26,048 bases of DNA from JBDTOX01 sp039933015 (GCA_039933015.1 JBDTOX010000051.1:1-26048), one strand, 5' to 3'; positions 8,453-15,271 are shown, counted from the stretch's first letter. The notes: generated by a model from the sequence alone, not told the origin. Made by a program: numbers and translations.

Positions 8453-9853
8453 TTAGGCAGCCAGAGCCTGTTTCATTTCGCTGGCATACTCGTATTCGCC
8501 CTTAATGAAAAAGCTCCGCAGATAAACCAGCAAGCCGATAAAGAAGCTAACGCCGGAGAATTCGCGCGCCCAGAAGAACACACGCGCCTTGTCTTGCACT
8601 TGCATAAAGCTCATAGGATCGTCCGCGGCGCGTTGCAGAATGACCGTTACGATGCCGGCGCCGGTAAGGGAAAGGGTGATGCCTAGCATGCTGATCACCA
8701 TGATCCAGAATCCCGCCATTTCCCAGCGCTGGGCGCTATCGCTGTTTGCTGTACGGCCGCGTAACAAAGGCATTGCATAGGAGATGATGGCCAAGGAGAT
8801 CATGGCATACGCGCCGAAGAAAGCCAGATGCCCGTGTGCTGCAGTGAAATTGGTACCGTGCATATAGTATTGAGCCGGAGCTAGGGTAATCATAAAACCC
8901 CACAGGCCTGCGCCTAGAAAGGCCATGACTGGCGTGCCAAGTGCCCACAGCATGGCAGCCTTGTTCGGATGCTCACGGCGACGTTGCATGAGCATCTTGA
9001 AGGAAAAGGCGATGAGCAGTATGAACGGGATGGGTTCGATGGCAGAAAAGATCGAGCCGAGCCAGATCCAGTAGGTTGGTGCTCCGGTATAGTAATAGTG
9101 GTGACCGATCCCGATAAGGCCGGAAACCAGTGTCATGGCAATAATGATGTAGATCCATTTTTCCACGATCTCGCGGTCCACCCCGGTCATTTTGATCAGA
9201 ATGAAGCCGAGCAGGGCACCCAGGATTAATTCCCAGTCTCCCTCTACCCAGCCATGTACGACCCACCACCACGCAAAGCTGGCTTTCACGGTGTCATGCG
9301 GGAAGTAAAAAGCAGGCAGGAAAAGCAGTGCCAGGCCCCACAGACTACCCACAAGTATCAGGTTGATGGAAGTCTTGCGCCCCTTGATCAGGGTCATGGT
9401 CACGTTGAACAGCAGGGAAAGCGCTACTAGGACGATGCCGATCTTGGTGGGCAGCGGTTGCTCAAGGTAGCCGCGGCCCATGGTGGGCAAGGCTGCATTG
9501 CCGGTTACCGCCGCCAGATGGGCGTAATCGACGAAAACATAAGCGACTATCGTCAGCGCTGCAGCGATGAGAAACACCCAAAAAGTGACCAGCGCCAGTT
9601 TGGGGCTGTAAAGTTCAGTTTGTGCCTCTTCCGGAACGATAAAATAGGCGGCGCCCATGAAGGTCATCAACAGCCATACAATCAGCAGGTTGGTGTGACT
9701 CATACGCGTAACGTCAAAGGGCAGTTCCGGGAATAGGAACGTCCCGTGCAGGTACTGCAATCCGGCGATCAGGCCGAATACAATCTGGCCGACAAACAAG
9801 GCCAGGGCGGCTATGAAGTATGGTTTAGCCACCATTTGAGACTGGTATTTCAT
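8453..9853 (-). CDS. norB: Nitric oxide reductase subunit B (cNOR catalytic subunit)
   Basis: This 466-residue, roughly 12-TM membrane protein reduces 2 NO to N2O. The metal ligands of the haem-copper superfamily are all visible: His53 and His342 for low-spin haem b, His340 for haem b3, and His200, His251 and His252 for the FeB iron. The glutamates typical of cNOR are present too: Glu204 and Glu208 (HGWVEGDWE) and Glu273 (SAIEPIPF). The length and the lack of an N-terminal quinol-oxidase extension point to the cytochrome c-dependent form, as does norC just upstream. AAGGA lies 6 bases before the ATG. The gap to norC is 37 bases. Confidence 0.97.
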   Translation of the reverse strand: MKYQSQMVAKPYFIAALALFVGQIVFGLIAGLQYLHGTFLFPELPFDVTRMSHTNLLIVWLLMTFMGAAYFIVPEEAQTELYSPKLALVTFWVFLIAAALTIVAYVFVDYAHLAAVTGNAALPTMGRGYLEQPLPTKIGIVLVALSLLFNVTMTLIKGRKTSINLILVGSLWGLALLFLPAFYFPHDTVKASFAWWWVVHGWVEGDWELILGALLGFILIKMTGVDREIVEKWIYIIIAMTLVSGLIGIGHHYYYTGAPTYWIWLGSIFSAIEPIPFILLIAFSFKMLMQRRREHPNKAAMLWALGTPVMAFLGAGLWGFMITLAPAQYYMHGTNFTAAHGHLAFFGAYAMISLAIISYAMPLLRGRTANSDSAQRWEMAGFWIMVISMLGITLSLTGAGIVTVILQRAADDPMSFMQVQDKARVFFWAREFSGVSFFIGLLVYLRSFFIKGEYEYASEMKQALAA

Positions 9854-9890
9854 GATTTTTCCTTTTTTGTTGCGGGAGAATGGAGTCCAA

Positions 9891-10316
9891 TCAACCTTGA
9901 ATATTGGGCGGCCAGTTGTTGGTGTCGATGTTGGAGAGCCATTGTAGATAGTCTACGATGTCGTCCAGTTCAGTCTGGGTGAAATGGAAATTGGGCATCT
10001 GCCTTCTTCCCGGCGCACCCGTGGGCTGCGACATTATCCAAGCTTTGATGAACTCGGGGCCCCTGCGTTTGTAGACGTTGCCGAGCTCCGGGGCAAAATA
10101 GGCGCCCTCGCCGTTAAGGGTATGGCAACCGATGCAGTCGTTGGTGTCGAATAAATACTTGCCACGGAGTACGGCTGGGGTCATTTTTTCCGCATTGTTT
10201 CGTTGCGGAATCTGTTGCCAGGTATCGTAGGTGAGTATTAGATACATGGCGAGAAAAAATACCGCGCCCCCGATAAAGATATTGCGAGCCATGGCTTTGG
10301 TAAAAACTTGTTGCAT
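9891..10316 (-). CDS. norC: Nitric oxide reductase subunit C (membrane-anchored cytochrome c)
   Basis: From the ATG at 10316 the product has 141 residues. One N-terminal TM anchor (about 12-30) is followed by a periplasmic monohaem cytochrome c domain. The haem-binding motif is CIGCH at 61-65; Met107 in RQMPNF is the likely axial ligand. AAGGAG lies 6 bases before this ATG, so the 26-codon upstream extension is rejected. NorC passes electrons from periplasmic cytochrome c or cupredoxin to NorB. It is second in the operon, 43 bases after the fmdE-like gene. Confidence 0.97.
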   Translation of the reverse strand: MQQVFTKAMARNIFIGGAVFFLAMYLILTYDTWQQIPQRNNAEKMTPAVLRGKYLFDTNDCIGCHTLNGEGAYFAPELGNVYKRRGPEFIKAWIMSQPTGAPGRRQMPNFHFTQTELDDIVDYLQWLSNIDTNNWPPNIQG

Positions 10317-10359
10317 ATTCGACTCCTTGAACGTTAAAAAATGGGTATTGCGCTGTGTT

Positions 10360-10968
10360 TCATAAGGGCATGAGGTTGAACACTTGCGGATCATCTGCGT
10401 GATCCAACAGGATGGCCTTCACCCGCATCTGCCATAACTGGCGAAATTCGGCATAATCCGTACTGCTTGCTGTTCCGTTCAGACATGCAGGCAGCAGCTC
10501 AGACACGCGCGGCGAGGATGGAACGCCTTGCAGGTTCACCGAGACACTCACGGCTTGCAGGGTGTCCAGCCGCGTGAAGCGCGTCTCGGTCTGGATGTCT
10601 GATTCAAATAGCAGCTTGTTTCTCCGGTCGAACTGGCTGCCGATGCCCTTGAATGCTGCGTTATTGCCAGCACCGGTCAGCAGGCTGGCAACATTAGCGA
10701 TAACGCCGCAGACACCATCGGTGTTTTTCTGGCGGAATTCAACTCGGACACTTCCGCGTTCCGGCAAAGCTTCACCGTAAAGTGCTTTCAGCGCCTTGCA
10801 GGTTGTCCAGTAGGCGGATGCCACAGTTGGACAGGAATGCCCGGCGAGCTTGATCGCGTCGATGTAACTGTATTCGACGATGCCATCGTCAATTGCGCCC
10901 AGAAACTCGGCCAATGGGTCATATAGCCTGATTTTTGGTACATCGTCGATAAAGGCGGGGTATTTCAT
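10360..10968 (-). CDS. FmdE-like domain protein, first gene of the nor operon
   Basis: The 202-residue protein resembles the FmdE family (formylmethanofuran dehydrogenase subunit E-like), a domain often linked to metal binding and molybdenum enzymes in other organisms. The GHSCP motif (His44, Cys46) is the family hallmark; Cys57 and Cys87 (DGVCG) could complete a metal site. No signal peptide or TM helix is seen, so it is probably cytoplasmic. Related genes sit beside nor genes in other denitrifiers, to my knowledge without a proven function. A role in iron or haem delivery to NorCB, or in NO sensing, is speculation. The ATG has no Shine-Dalgarno sequence and lies inside a GGTAT...ATACC palindrome. 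Confidence 0.8.
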   Translation of the reverse strand: MKYPAFIDDVPKIRLYDPLAEFLGAIDDGIVEYSYIDAIKLAGHSCPTVASAYWTTCKALKALYGEALPERGSVRVEFRQKNTDGVCGVIANVASLLTGAGNNAAFKGIGSQFDRRNKLLFESDIQTETRFTRLDTLQAVSVSVNLQGVPSSPRVSELLPACLNGTASSTDYAEFRQLWQMRVKAILLDHADDPQVFNLMPL

Positions 10969-10977
10969 ATATATACC
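10959..10977 (-). promoter_or_regulatory. NsrR-like palindrome overlapping the fmdE-like start codon
   Basis: On the minus strand a GGTAT arm and an ATACC arm sit symmetrically around an AT-rich centre, and the ATG of the fmdE-like gene lies inside. The left half TTGGTATATAT differs by one base from one half of the stronger palindrome at 11106-11128. A regulator bound here could block initiation or early elongation. It may also be chance in AT-rich DNA. Confidence 0.35.
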
Positions 10978-11105
10978 AAGGGTAATTTCCGATAATCCTG
11001 ATGTTTAATCATGGCATTTATTCTTTTCTGCACATTCGAGATGTGCTGAATCCTGACGGTGGTATGGGTAACAAATAGGGAGCCTGACACAAGCCAGGAT
11101 CATTT

Positions 11106-11128
11106 AAGGTGTATATTATATATACCTA
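11106..11128. promoter_or_regulatory. Probable NsrR operator of the nor operon
   Basis: A 23-bp site of 11-1-11 form has left half AAGGTGTATAT and right half ATATATACCTA. The two arms match as inverted repeats at 9 of 11 positions. The left half fits the NsrR-type half-site seen in other proteobacteria (AAGATGTATTT or close variants). It lies 138 bases upstream of the first nor-operon gene. nsrR is next door, so NsrR is the most likely ligand. The assignment rests on similarity and context. Confidence 0.6.
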
Positions 11129-11133
11129 ATAAA

Positions 11134-11154
11134 AAATGCAAATAAAATGTATTT
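11134..11154. promoter_or_regulatory. Second NsrR-like palindrome near the nor promoter
   Basis: The arms AAATGCA and TGTATTT are inverted repeats with one mismatch, separated by 7 AT-rich bases. They resemble the enterobacterial NsrR consensus (AAATGCATTT-type arms). The site lies 5 bases from the stronger 11106-11128 site. It could be an additional operator or a promoter element; the AT richness raises the chance of coincidence. Confidence 0.35.
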
Positions 11155-11247
11155 TTTATGTGGCAGCATAACCAGGGCAAGCAGGAAATATTGAGAGACT
11201 GTTGATACGCTTTTGAACGCGGAGCAGGGCGCAATCCGATAGAACCA

Positions 11248-11260
11248 AGTATATTATACT
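11248..11260. promoter_or_regulatory. Perfect short palindrome AGTATA-T-TATACT
   Basis: A 13-base palindrome with perfect 6-base arms lies in otherwise mixed DNA about 280 bases upstream of the nor operon. It may be an operator half-match or a -10-like promoter box. The ligand is unknown. Confidence 0.25.
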
Positions 11261-11352
11261 GTGAAGCCTTGATTAAGGGCGCAGCTAATTTTTACTGGAT
11301 GGGCCTGTGGTTGATCAGTATTGGGCAATAGACACTGGATGCGATGTGCAGG

Positions 11353-11811
11353 TCACTCTGGTGCGTTGGATGTAATAGGTCTTGGATGCATGAGTATGCG
11401 CGCCAGTGGTTCTTCCTGACTTAATAGGTCGGCCAGGGTGTACTTATCCAGTACCTCAAACAATGCGGATTGCGCTTCCCGCAACATGCCCATTAATTTG
11501 CAGGAGGGCTGTATGCAACACGTGCCCACCGCATCCAAACATGGCAACAAGCCAGTATGGCCTTCGGAGTCTCGTATCATTGCTCCGATATTGACAGTAC
11601 TGGGATCCCGCGCTAGTCGTAAACCCCCGCCTTTGCCGCGCAGTGTTTCTATGTAGCCATGCTGCGCCAGGTGGTGCACTACTTTCGTTAAATGGTTCTG
11701 AGAAATTTTATAAGCCTGTGCGATATTAGAAATGGTGACCAACTGGCCATGTTGGAGACCCAAGTACATCATTACCCGCATGGAGTAATCGGAGAAAGTG
11801 GTGAGGCGCAT
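11353..11811 (-). CDS. nsrR: NsrR, Rrf2-family NO-sensing repressor
   Basis: From the ATG at 11811 the product has 152 residues and begins MRLTTFSDYS, the standard NsrR N terminus. The winged helix-turn-helix comes first (about 1-75), with the recognition region KISQNHLTKVVHHL. The Fe-S ligand cysteines are Cys91, Cys98 or Cys99, and Cys104. Asp8 is also present and is a cluster ligand in the Streptomyces protein. NsrR normally represses NO-detoxification genes until NO destroys its cluster. The longer reading starting 40 codons upstream would run through its own operators and is rejected. AGGGA lies 8 bases before the chosen ATG. It stands between two probable target units. Confidence 0.95.
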   Translation of the reverse strand: MRLTTFSDYSMRVMMYLGLQHGQLVTISNIAQAYKISQNHLTKVVHHLAQHGYIETLRGKGGGLRLARDPSTVNIGAMIRDSEGHTGLLPCLDAVGTCCIQPSCKLMGMLREAQSALFEVLDKYTLADLLSQEEPLARILMHPRPITSNAPE

Positions 11812-11828
11812 AATATCGATCCCTACAA

Positions 11829-11851
11829 AAGATGTATATAAAATATTGCTT
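11829..11851. promoter_or_regulatory. Probable NsrR operator just upstream of nsrR
   Basis: The left half AAGATGTATAT is close to the NsrR half-site consensus; the right half AAATATTGCTT is a weaker mirror, with an 11-1-11 layout. It begins 18 bases upstream of the nsrR start and overlaps a possible -35 box for the divergent DUF59 gene. It could therefore give both autoregulation and control of the forward unit. Confidence 0.5.
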
Positions 11852-11874
11852 TTAAGAAAACGCCATGCTACATT
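11846..11874 (+). promoter_or_regulatory. Candidate sigma-70 promoter for the DUF59-to-NnrS gene run
   Basis: A TTGCTT box (11846-11851), a 17-base spacer and a TACATT box (11869-11874) form a plausible sigma-70 promoter. Transcription would start near 11881, giving a leader of only about 20 bases before the ATG at 11904. The flanking NsrR-like sites cover the -35 box and the start point, a layout suited to repression. Confidence 0.4.
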
Positions 11875-11875
11875 T

Positions 11876-11898
11876 AAGTTATATTTTACGTACACCTT
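11876..11898. promoter_or_regulatory. NsrR-like site directly before the DUF59 gene
   Basis: The left half AAGTTATATTT and right half ACGTACACCTT are imperfect inverted repeats in an 11-1-11 layout (7 of 11 positions matching, allowing for the centre). The right arm, read on the other strand, is AAGGTGTACGT, close to the AAGGTGTATAT arm of the nor-side site. The site ends 5 bases before the start codon. Confidence 0.45.
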
Positions 11899-11903
11899 AA
11901 TTA

Positions 11904-12236
11904 ATGTCCATGAAAACTTGCAACGAACCACTTTTGCCGCACGAACTGGCAGTTCGCGATGCTTTGTTGTTGGTGATTGATCCGGAAGTCGGCGAAAACA
12001 TCGTGGACCTCGGATTAGTGTATGGCATCGAGGTCGAGGGAAATATCGCGAAAGTGACTCTCACCATGACCACGCCAGCATGCCCGATGGGCGAGATGCT
12101 GTTAGATGACATTCATGCCACCTTAACCCGGATGCTTCCCAATGATATGGAGTTTGACATCAATTTGGTCTGGGAGCCCCCTTGGGACCCAAGCCTGATA
12201 TCTGCCGCTGCTAAGCAGCGTTTGGGCTGGACTTAA
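11904..12236 (+). CDS. DUF59/MIP18-family protein (PaaD/SufT-like)
   Basis: The 110-residue cytoplasmic protein has the DUF59 fold signature: a helical start, DPEVGENIVDLGLVYGIEV, and a TTPACPMGEML segment with the conserved Cys60. Family members such as SufT take part in Fe-S cluster assembly or transfer. As first gene of a probable NsrR-controlled unit it may help repair clusters damaged by NO, or serve the metal centres of the downstream membrane proteins; this is inference. ATG 11904 and ATG 11910 are both possible starts and neither has a clear Shine-Dalgarno sequence. The next gene follows after 36 bases. Confidence 0.88.
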   Translation: MSMKTCNEPLLPHELAVRDALLLVIDPEVGENIVDLGLVYGIEVEGNIAKVTLTMTTPACPMGEMLLDDIHATLTRMLPNDMEFDINLVWEPPWDPSLISAAAKQRLGWT

Positions 12237-12272
12237 CACTTAATTTTTCTGACTGGATGAGGAGAAATCACC

Positions 12273-12527
12273 ATGAGTAATGCCAACATTAAAACTACCG
12301 TAGATGTACGCACTGTGCCCCCGCCTCAGCGTCACCCCATGATTTTCGGCACTTTTAATCAATTGCTTCCTGGTGAAGCCATGCTGCTGGTCAACGATCA
12401 TGACCCCAAGCCTCTGTACTATCAGTTCCAGGCAGAACTAGCGGACACCTTCACCTGGGATTACGTCGAGCAAGGCCCGGAAGTATGGCAGGTGCGCATC
12501 AGCCGAACTGCCGCCTGCTGCGCCTGA
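12273..12527 (+). CDS. DUF2249 protein, first copy
   Basis: The 84-residue protein carries the DUF2249 pattern: DVRTVPPPQRHPMIFGTFNQLLPGEAMLLVNDHDPKP, followed by a short C-terminal strand region (WQVRISR) and a terminal CCA tail with two adjacent cysteines. DUF2249 has a small TusA/SirA-like fold and often occurs beside NO-related proteins and hemerythrins; no activity is established. GAGGAG lies upstream of the ATG at good spacing. A polytopic membrane gene follows after 13 bases, so the two are probably translated together. A second DUF2249 gene stands at 13835 with its own membrane partner. Confidence 0.88.
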   Translation: MSNANIKTTVDVRTVPPPQRHPMIFGTFNQLLPGEAMLLVNDHDPKPLYYQFQAELADTFTWDYVEQGPEVWQVRISRTAACCA

Positions 12528-12540
12528 GTAAACGCACCCC

Positions 12541-13677
12541 ATGCTTCACAATCTTTCAGTGCAATATCGCATCCCGATGCTGATGCTGGGCTTTGTCAGC
12601 CTGGCATTTGGTATCGGCAGCGGCTTGTTGCGTTTTGGCTGGAATTTTCCATTACCATCCGCCAGCCTGGCCAGCTTCCATGGCCCACTCATGGTATGTG
12701 GCTTTCTGGGTACCGTCATATCATTGGAACGCGCCGTCGCCATCGGCCAGCGCTGGGCTTATTGGGGACCGCTCTCGGCAGCGCTGGGCGGGATGGCGCT
12801 CATTACAGGGCTGCCTTGGTTCATCGGGGCGGCTTTAGTTGCTGTCGCGAGTAGCATTCTGTGTATTGTCTCAGCGCATATATTTTTCCGCCAGCGTGCG
12901 CTGTTCACGCTGACAATGCTGCTGGGCAGCCTGTCATGGCTGCTCGGTAATCTATTGTGGCTGGGCGGTCTCGGCATCGCGCAAGTGGCCCCGTGGTGGA
13001 TAGGCTTTCTGGTATTAACGATTGCCGGTGAACGGCTGGAACTGTCACGTTTTCTACCGCCATCTCCCAGCAGCAAGACAGTATTTATCGCGATCATCAC
13101 CCTATTTCTGATTGGTGCAGTTGCAGCCACGCTGTGGAGCACCTGGTATGTACATGTGTTTTCAGCTGCTTTGCTTGCGCTTGCCCTCTGGTTGCTGCGC
13201 CACGACGTGGCACGTCATACCATCAAACAACAGGGATTAACCCGTTTTATGGCGGTATGTCTGGTATCGGGGTATATCTGGCTTCTGGTTGGTGCACTGA
13301 TTGGACTGCTCTCGCAACAGTTGATGCCGGCATCCAGTTATGACGCTTTTCTGCATGCCATCCTGGTCGGTTTCGTGTTCTCCATGATCTTTGGCCACGC
13401 GCCTATCATCTTTCCGGCGGTAGCCAAGGTCAGAATTCTCTATCACCCGACATTCTACCTTCCGCTCATCGTACTGCATGCCTCTCTGGTTATCAGAGTT
13501 GCCGGTGATTTGTTGCAGAGCCCGCATGGTCGCAGTGCTGGGGGAGCGCTCAATGCCGTCGCTCTGCTGCTGTTCGTGTTGAGCACGGCCATCGCCATTA
13601 TTCGTGGCAAACGGCAAAAGGCTCAACAGGAACATATGACTTCACCGTCATTTCACGGCGGGAACTCCAATTCATGA
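12541..13677 (+). CDS. Polytopic membrane protein, NnrS-like in layout
   Basis: The 378-residue protein is almost wholly hydrophobic, with about 10-12 TM helices. Conserved-looking histidines lie at helix edges: SFHGPLMVCGFLGT, DAFLHAILVGFVFSMIFGHAPIIF, and YHPTFYLPLIVLHAS. The DAFLHAILVGFVFSMIFGHA stretch recalls the histidine-containing helices of NnrS, a haem- and copper-containing NO-response protein, but the match is distant and I do not claim the family. No signal peptide is separable from TM1. The start has no strong ribosome site and lies 13 bases after the DUF2249 stop, which suggests coupling. The gene ends in ATGA, overlapping the start of a 49-codon ORF. Metal or haem binding is inferred. 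Confidence 0.75.
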   Translation: MLHNLSVQYRIPMLMLGFVSLAFGIGSGLLRFGWNFPLPSASLASFHGPLMVCGFLGTVISLERAVAIGQRWAYWGPLSAALGGMALITGLPWFIGAALVAVASSILCIVSAHIFFRQRALFTLTMLLGSLSWLLGNLLWLGGLGIAQVAPWWIGFLVLTIAGERLELSRFLPPSPSSKTVFIAIITLFLIGAVAATLWSTWYVHVFSAALLALALWLLRHDVARHTIKQQGLTRFMAVCLVSGYIWLLVGALIGLLSQQLMPASSYDAFLHAILVGFVFSMIFGHAPIIFPAVAKVRILYHPTFYLPLIVLHASLVIRVAGDLLQSPHGRSAGGALNAVALLLFVLSTAIAIIRGKRQKAQQEHMTSPSFHGGNSNS

Positions 13678-13823
13678 ATCCCCGCATCCTGACTGTTGCT
13701 TCACTGCTGTTGCCTACGTGGATTACAGGATCGAAACTGGTGCTTGCCTCAAGCACCCATCCTGCATTGTTTAGTAGCATAATTTTTATCAACCCCCGCG
13801 CGAATATTGCGCTTATTCCGTGA
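13674..13823 (+). CDS. Small 49-residue ORF, possibly a coupled small secreted or membrane peptide
   Basis: An ATG overlaps the stop of the preceding gene (ATGA) and opens 49 codons, ending at the TGA of 13821-13823. The product starts MNPRILTVASLLLPTWITG, a short basic and then hydrophobic stretch like a weak signal peptide or a TM segment, and continues with a second hydrophobic patch (FSSIIFI). The overlap is the normal layout of translationally coupled genes, and the ORF fills the whole gap before the next gene's ribosome site. I recognise no family. It could equally be the remnant of a larger gene or a chance ORF. Confidence 0.35.
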   Translation: MNPRILTVASLLLPTWITGSKLVLASSTHPALFSSIIFINPRANIALIP

Positions 13824-13834
13824 AAGGAAAACCT

Positions 13835-14092
13835 ATGTCACAACCCCATCTCCATCTGCTGCCGGAACAGATTTATCCGTTCGATGCACGCGGCATTGCC
13901 AAGCGTTTCCGCCATGCAGCCATCTTCGGTGCGCTCGATGCACTGAACAGTGGCGAGACCATGCGTTTCGTCAATGATCATGACCCATTGCCATTACTGA
14001 ATCAGCTTGAACAACGTTATGGCAACGCGGTCAGTATTCAGTATGTGCAACGCGAGCCCGGACAGATCGTGATCGATTTCGTTCGTACCTAA
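13835..14092 (+). CDS. DUF2249 protein, second copy
   Basis: The product, 85 residues from the ATG at 13835, is a second DUF2249 protein. It shares with the first copy the order: a D-A/V-R start (FDARGIAKRFRH), a helix with FGALDALNSGE, and RFVNDHDPLPL, which matches LLVNDHDPKPL of the first copy. AAAGGA lies 8 bases upstream of this ATG, so the GTG five codons earlier is rejected. The function is unknown; the family is linked with NO and nitrogen oxide metabolism by gene neighbourhood. A polytopic membrane gene follows 16 bases later, repeating the DUF2249-membrane protein pairing of 12273-13677. Confidence 0.87.
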   Translation: MSQPHLHLLPEQIYPFDARGIAKRFRHAAIFGALDALNSGETMRFVNDHDPLPLLNQLEQRYGNAVSIQYVQREPGQIVIDFVRT

Positions 14093-14108
14093 CCAGTAGG
14101 CATCACCC

Positions 14109-15236
14109 GTGCTGCCATTCCAAGTCGCGGTCACTCTGCTGATGTTTATCGCCGCATCCATCCTCGCTTTGTTGCGCGGAAGTGCGGCGATCATCAGCTA
14201 CCATATTATTTTCGCCATCGGTATCGTGCCCTTGATCCTCGGGGCGATGGTGCATTTCGTGCCAGTACTGGCACGCAGCAAAACCCCAGGTAAATTCATT
14301 CGCCTGTTGCCCGCCACCACGCTGCTTGGTGGAGTTCTGGTTGTCAGTTATTTTATTTTTCCTCAAAACTTACCCGTGGGTCATTATCTCGGAGCTGCAA
14401 TCATCATCATTGCAGTCGCGAGCCTGGGGCATTGGGCATACCGTTTAAGAAGTAAGGCGATTGGCACACCTCACCCCTGTCTTGACTGGTATCTGGCGGC
14501 CATGATGTGCCTGTTCCTGGCCGTGGGCGCCATACTGCTGGGTTACTTTATTCCCGCCCAGCGCGCGGCACTGCGCCTGCTGCATCTGCATCTCAATACT
14601 CTGGGATTTATAGGCATCACTGCGCTCGGCACACTGCAAGTATTGCTGCCCACAGCCGCTCAGCGACAAGACCCCGGGGCAGCAATACGCATGCGCAGGC
14701 ACCTGAAATGGATAGTCACTGGAACCTTAATTACTGCTTGCGGTGCTGCCTGGTACCCCGGTCTTTCCTGGATCGGCGTGACGCTGCTGGCAATTCCGTT
14801 TTTTGGCATACTCAAGGCGTGGCTGCAACTTTATACCGGCGAGATATTCAAGGTGCATGGTGCCCCTCCGGCACTCGCGGCAGCCTTGTGTGGATACGCA
14901 GTTGCCATGGTGCTGGGCGCAGCCCACGCCTATCATTATGATAACGTCAACCCTGTTGCGACCTTCATCATAGCTTTTCTCATGCCGCTGGTGACAGGCG
15001 CGGTCAGCTACTTGCTGCCGCTGTGGCTGCGACCAGGGCAGCAAACAGCCTGGCATCAGGTAGCTAAACAGCGCCTGGGGTTTGGGGGTGGCTTGCGTGC
15101 TATAATTTTTTTGACGGGAGGGGTGCTGGTCGGCCTTGGTCACGGAATTGGCTGGTATCTGGCATTTTTTGCCGCAAGTGCTTTCCTTGCCCAGACGCTC
15201 CTGTTATTTATTCACCGAACTGAAACGCCGATCTGA
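14109..15236 (+). CDS. Polytopic membrane protein with conserved histidines, second of the pair
   Basis: The 375-residue protein has about 12 TM helices. Histidine-bearing motifs stand out: SYHIIFAIGIVPLILGAMVHFVPV, LRLLHLHLNTLGFIGITALG and AAHAYHYDNVNPVATF. The HLHLNTLGF stretch and the spacing of histidines suggest binding of haem or copper, as in NnrS and oxidase-type membrane proteins, though I cannot assign a family. The start is a GTG with AGTAGG 8 bases before it; the next Met is ten codons on. It follows the second DUF2249 gene and precedes nnrS, so its role is probably linked to NO or copper handling. Not a clear paralogue of the 12541 protein by eye. Confidence 0.75.
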   Translation: MLPFQVAVTLLMFIAASILALLRGSAAIISYHIIFAIGIVPLILGAMVHFVPVLARSKTPGKFIRLLPATTLLGGVLVVSYFIFPQNLPVGHYLGAAIIIIAVASLGHWAYRLRSKAIGTPHPCLDWYLAAMMCLFLAVGAILLGYFIPAQRAALRLLHLHLNTLGFIGITALGTLQVLLPTAAQRQDPGAAIRMRRHLKWIVTGTLITACGAAWYPGLSWIGVTLLAIPFFGILKAWLQLYTGEIFKVHGAPPALAAALCGYAVAMVLGAAHAYHYDNVNPVATFIIAFLMPLVTGAVSYLLPLWLRPGQQTAWHQVAKQRLGFGGGLRAIIFLTGGVLVGLGHGIGWYLAFFAASAFLAQTLLLFIHRTETPI

Positions 15237-15271
15237 AAGTCGAGCGAAAAATCTGGAACTGTAATCACAGC

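Larger units (their letters stand above)
10969..11352. other. Intergenic control region between the nor operon and nsrR
   Basis: These 384 bases contain no gene that I can support. They are AT-rich in the part nearest the nor operon and carry three palindromes (11106-11128, 11134-11154, 11248-11260). The region lies upstream of the nor operon and downstream of the nsrR stop, since both genes are on the minus strand. It should therefore hold the nor promoter and any nsrR terminator. No clear sigma-54 or canonical FNR/DNR box (TTGAT-N4-ATCAA) was found; 11311 onward reads TTGATCAGTATTGG, only a half match. Confidence 0.6.

Noticed and set aside
10317..10394. 26-codon N-terminal extension of norC
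   Set aside because: AAGGAG lies directly before the ATG at 10316, and the protein from there begins as NorC proteins usually do, with a short lead-in and TM helix.
11311..11324. FNR/DNR box TTGAT-N4-ATTGG upstream of the nor operon
   Set aside because: The right half matches only 2 of 5 bases, and the site is over 300 bases from the nor start, close to the nsrR stop.
11812..11931. 40-codon N-terminal extension of NsrR
   Set aside because: It would cover the divergent promoter and operators and the start of the DUF59 gene; the NsrR family begins at MRLTTFSDYS.
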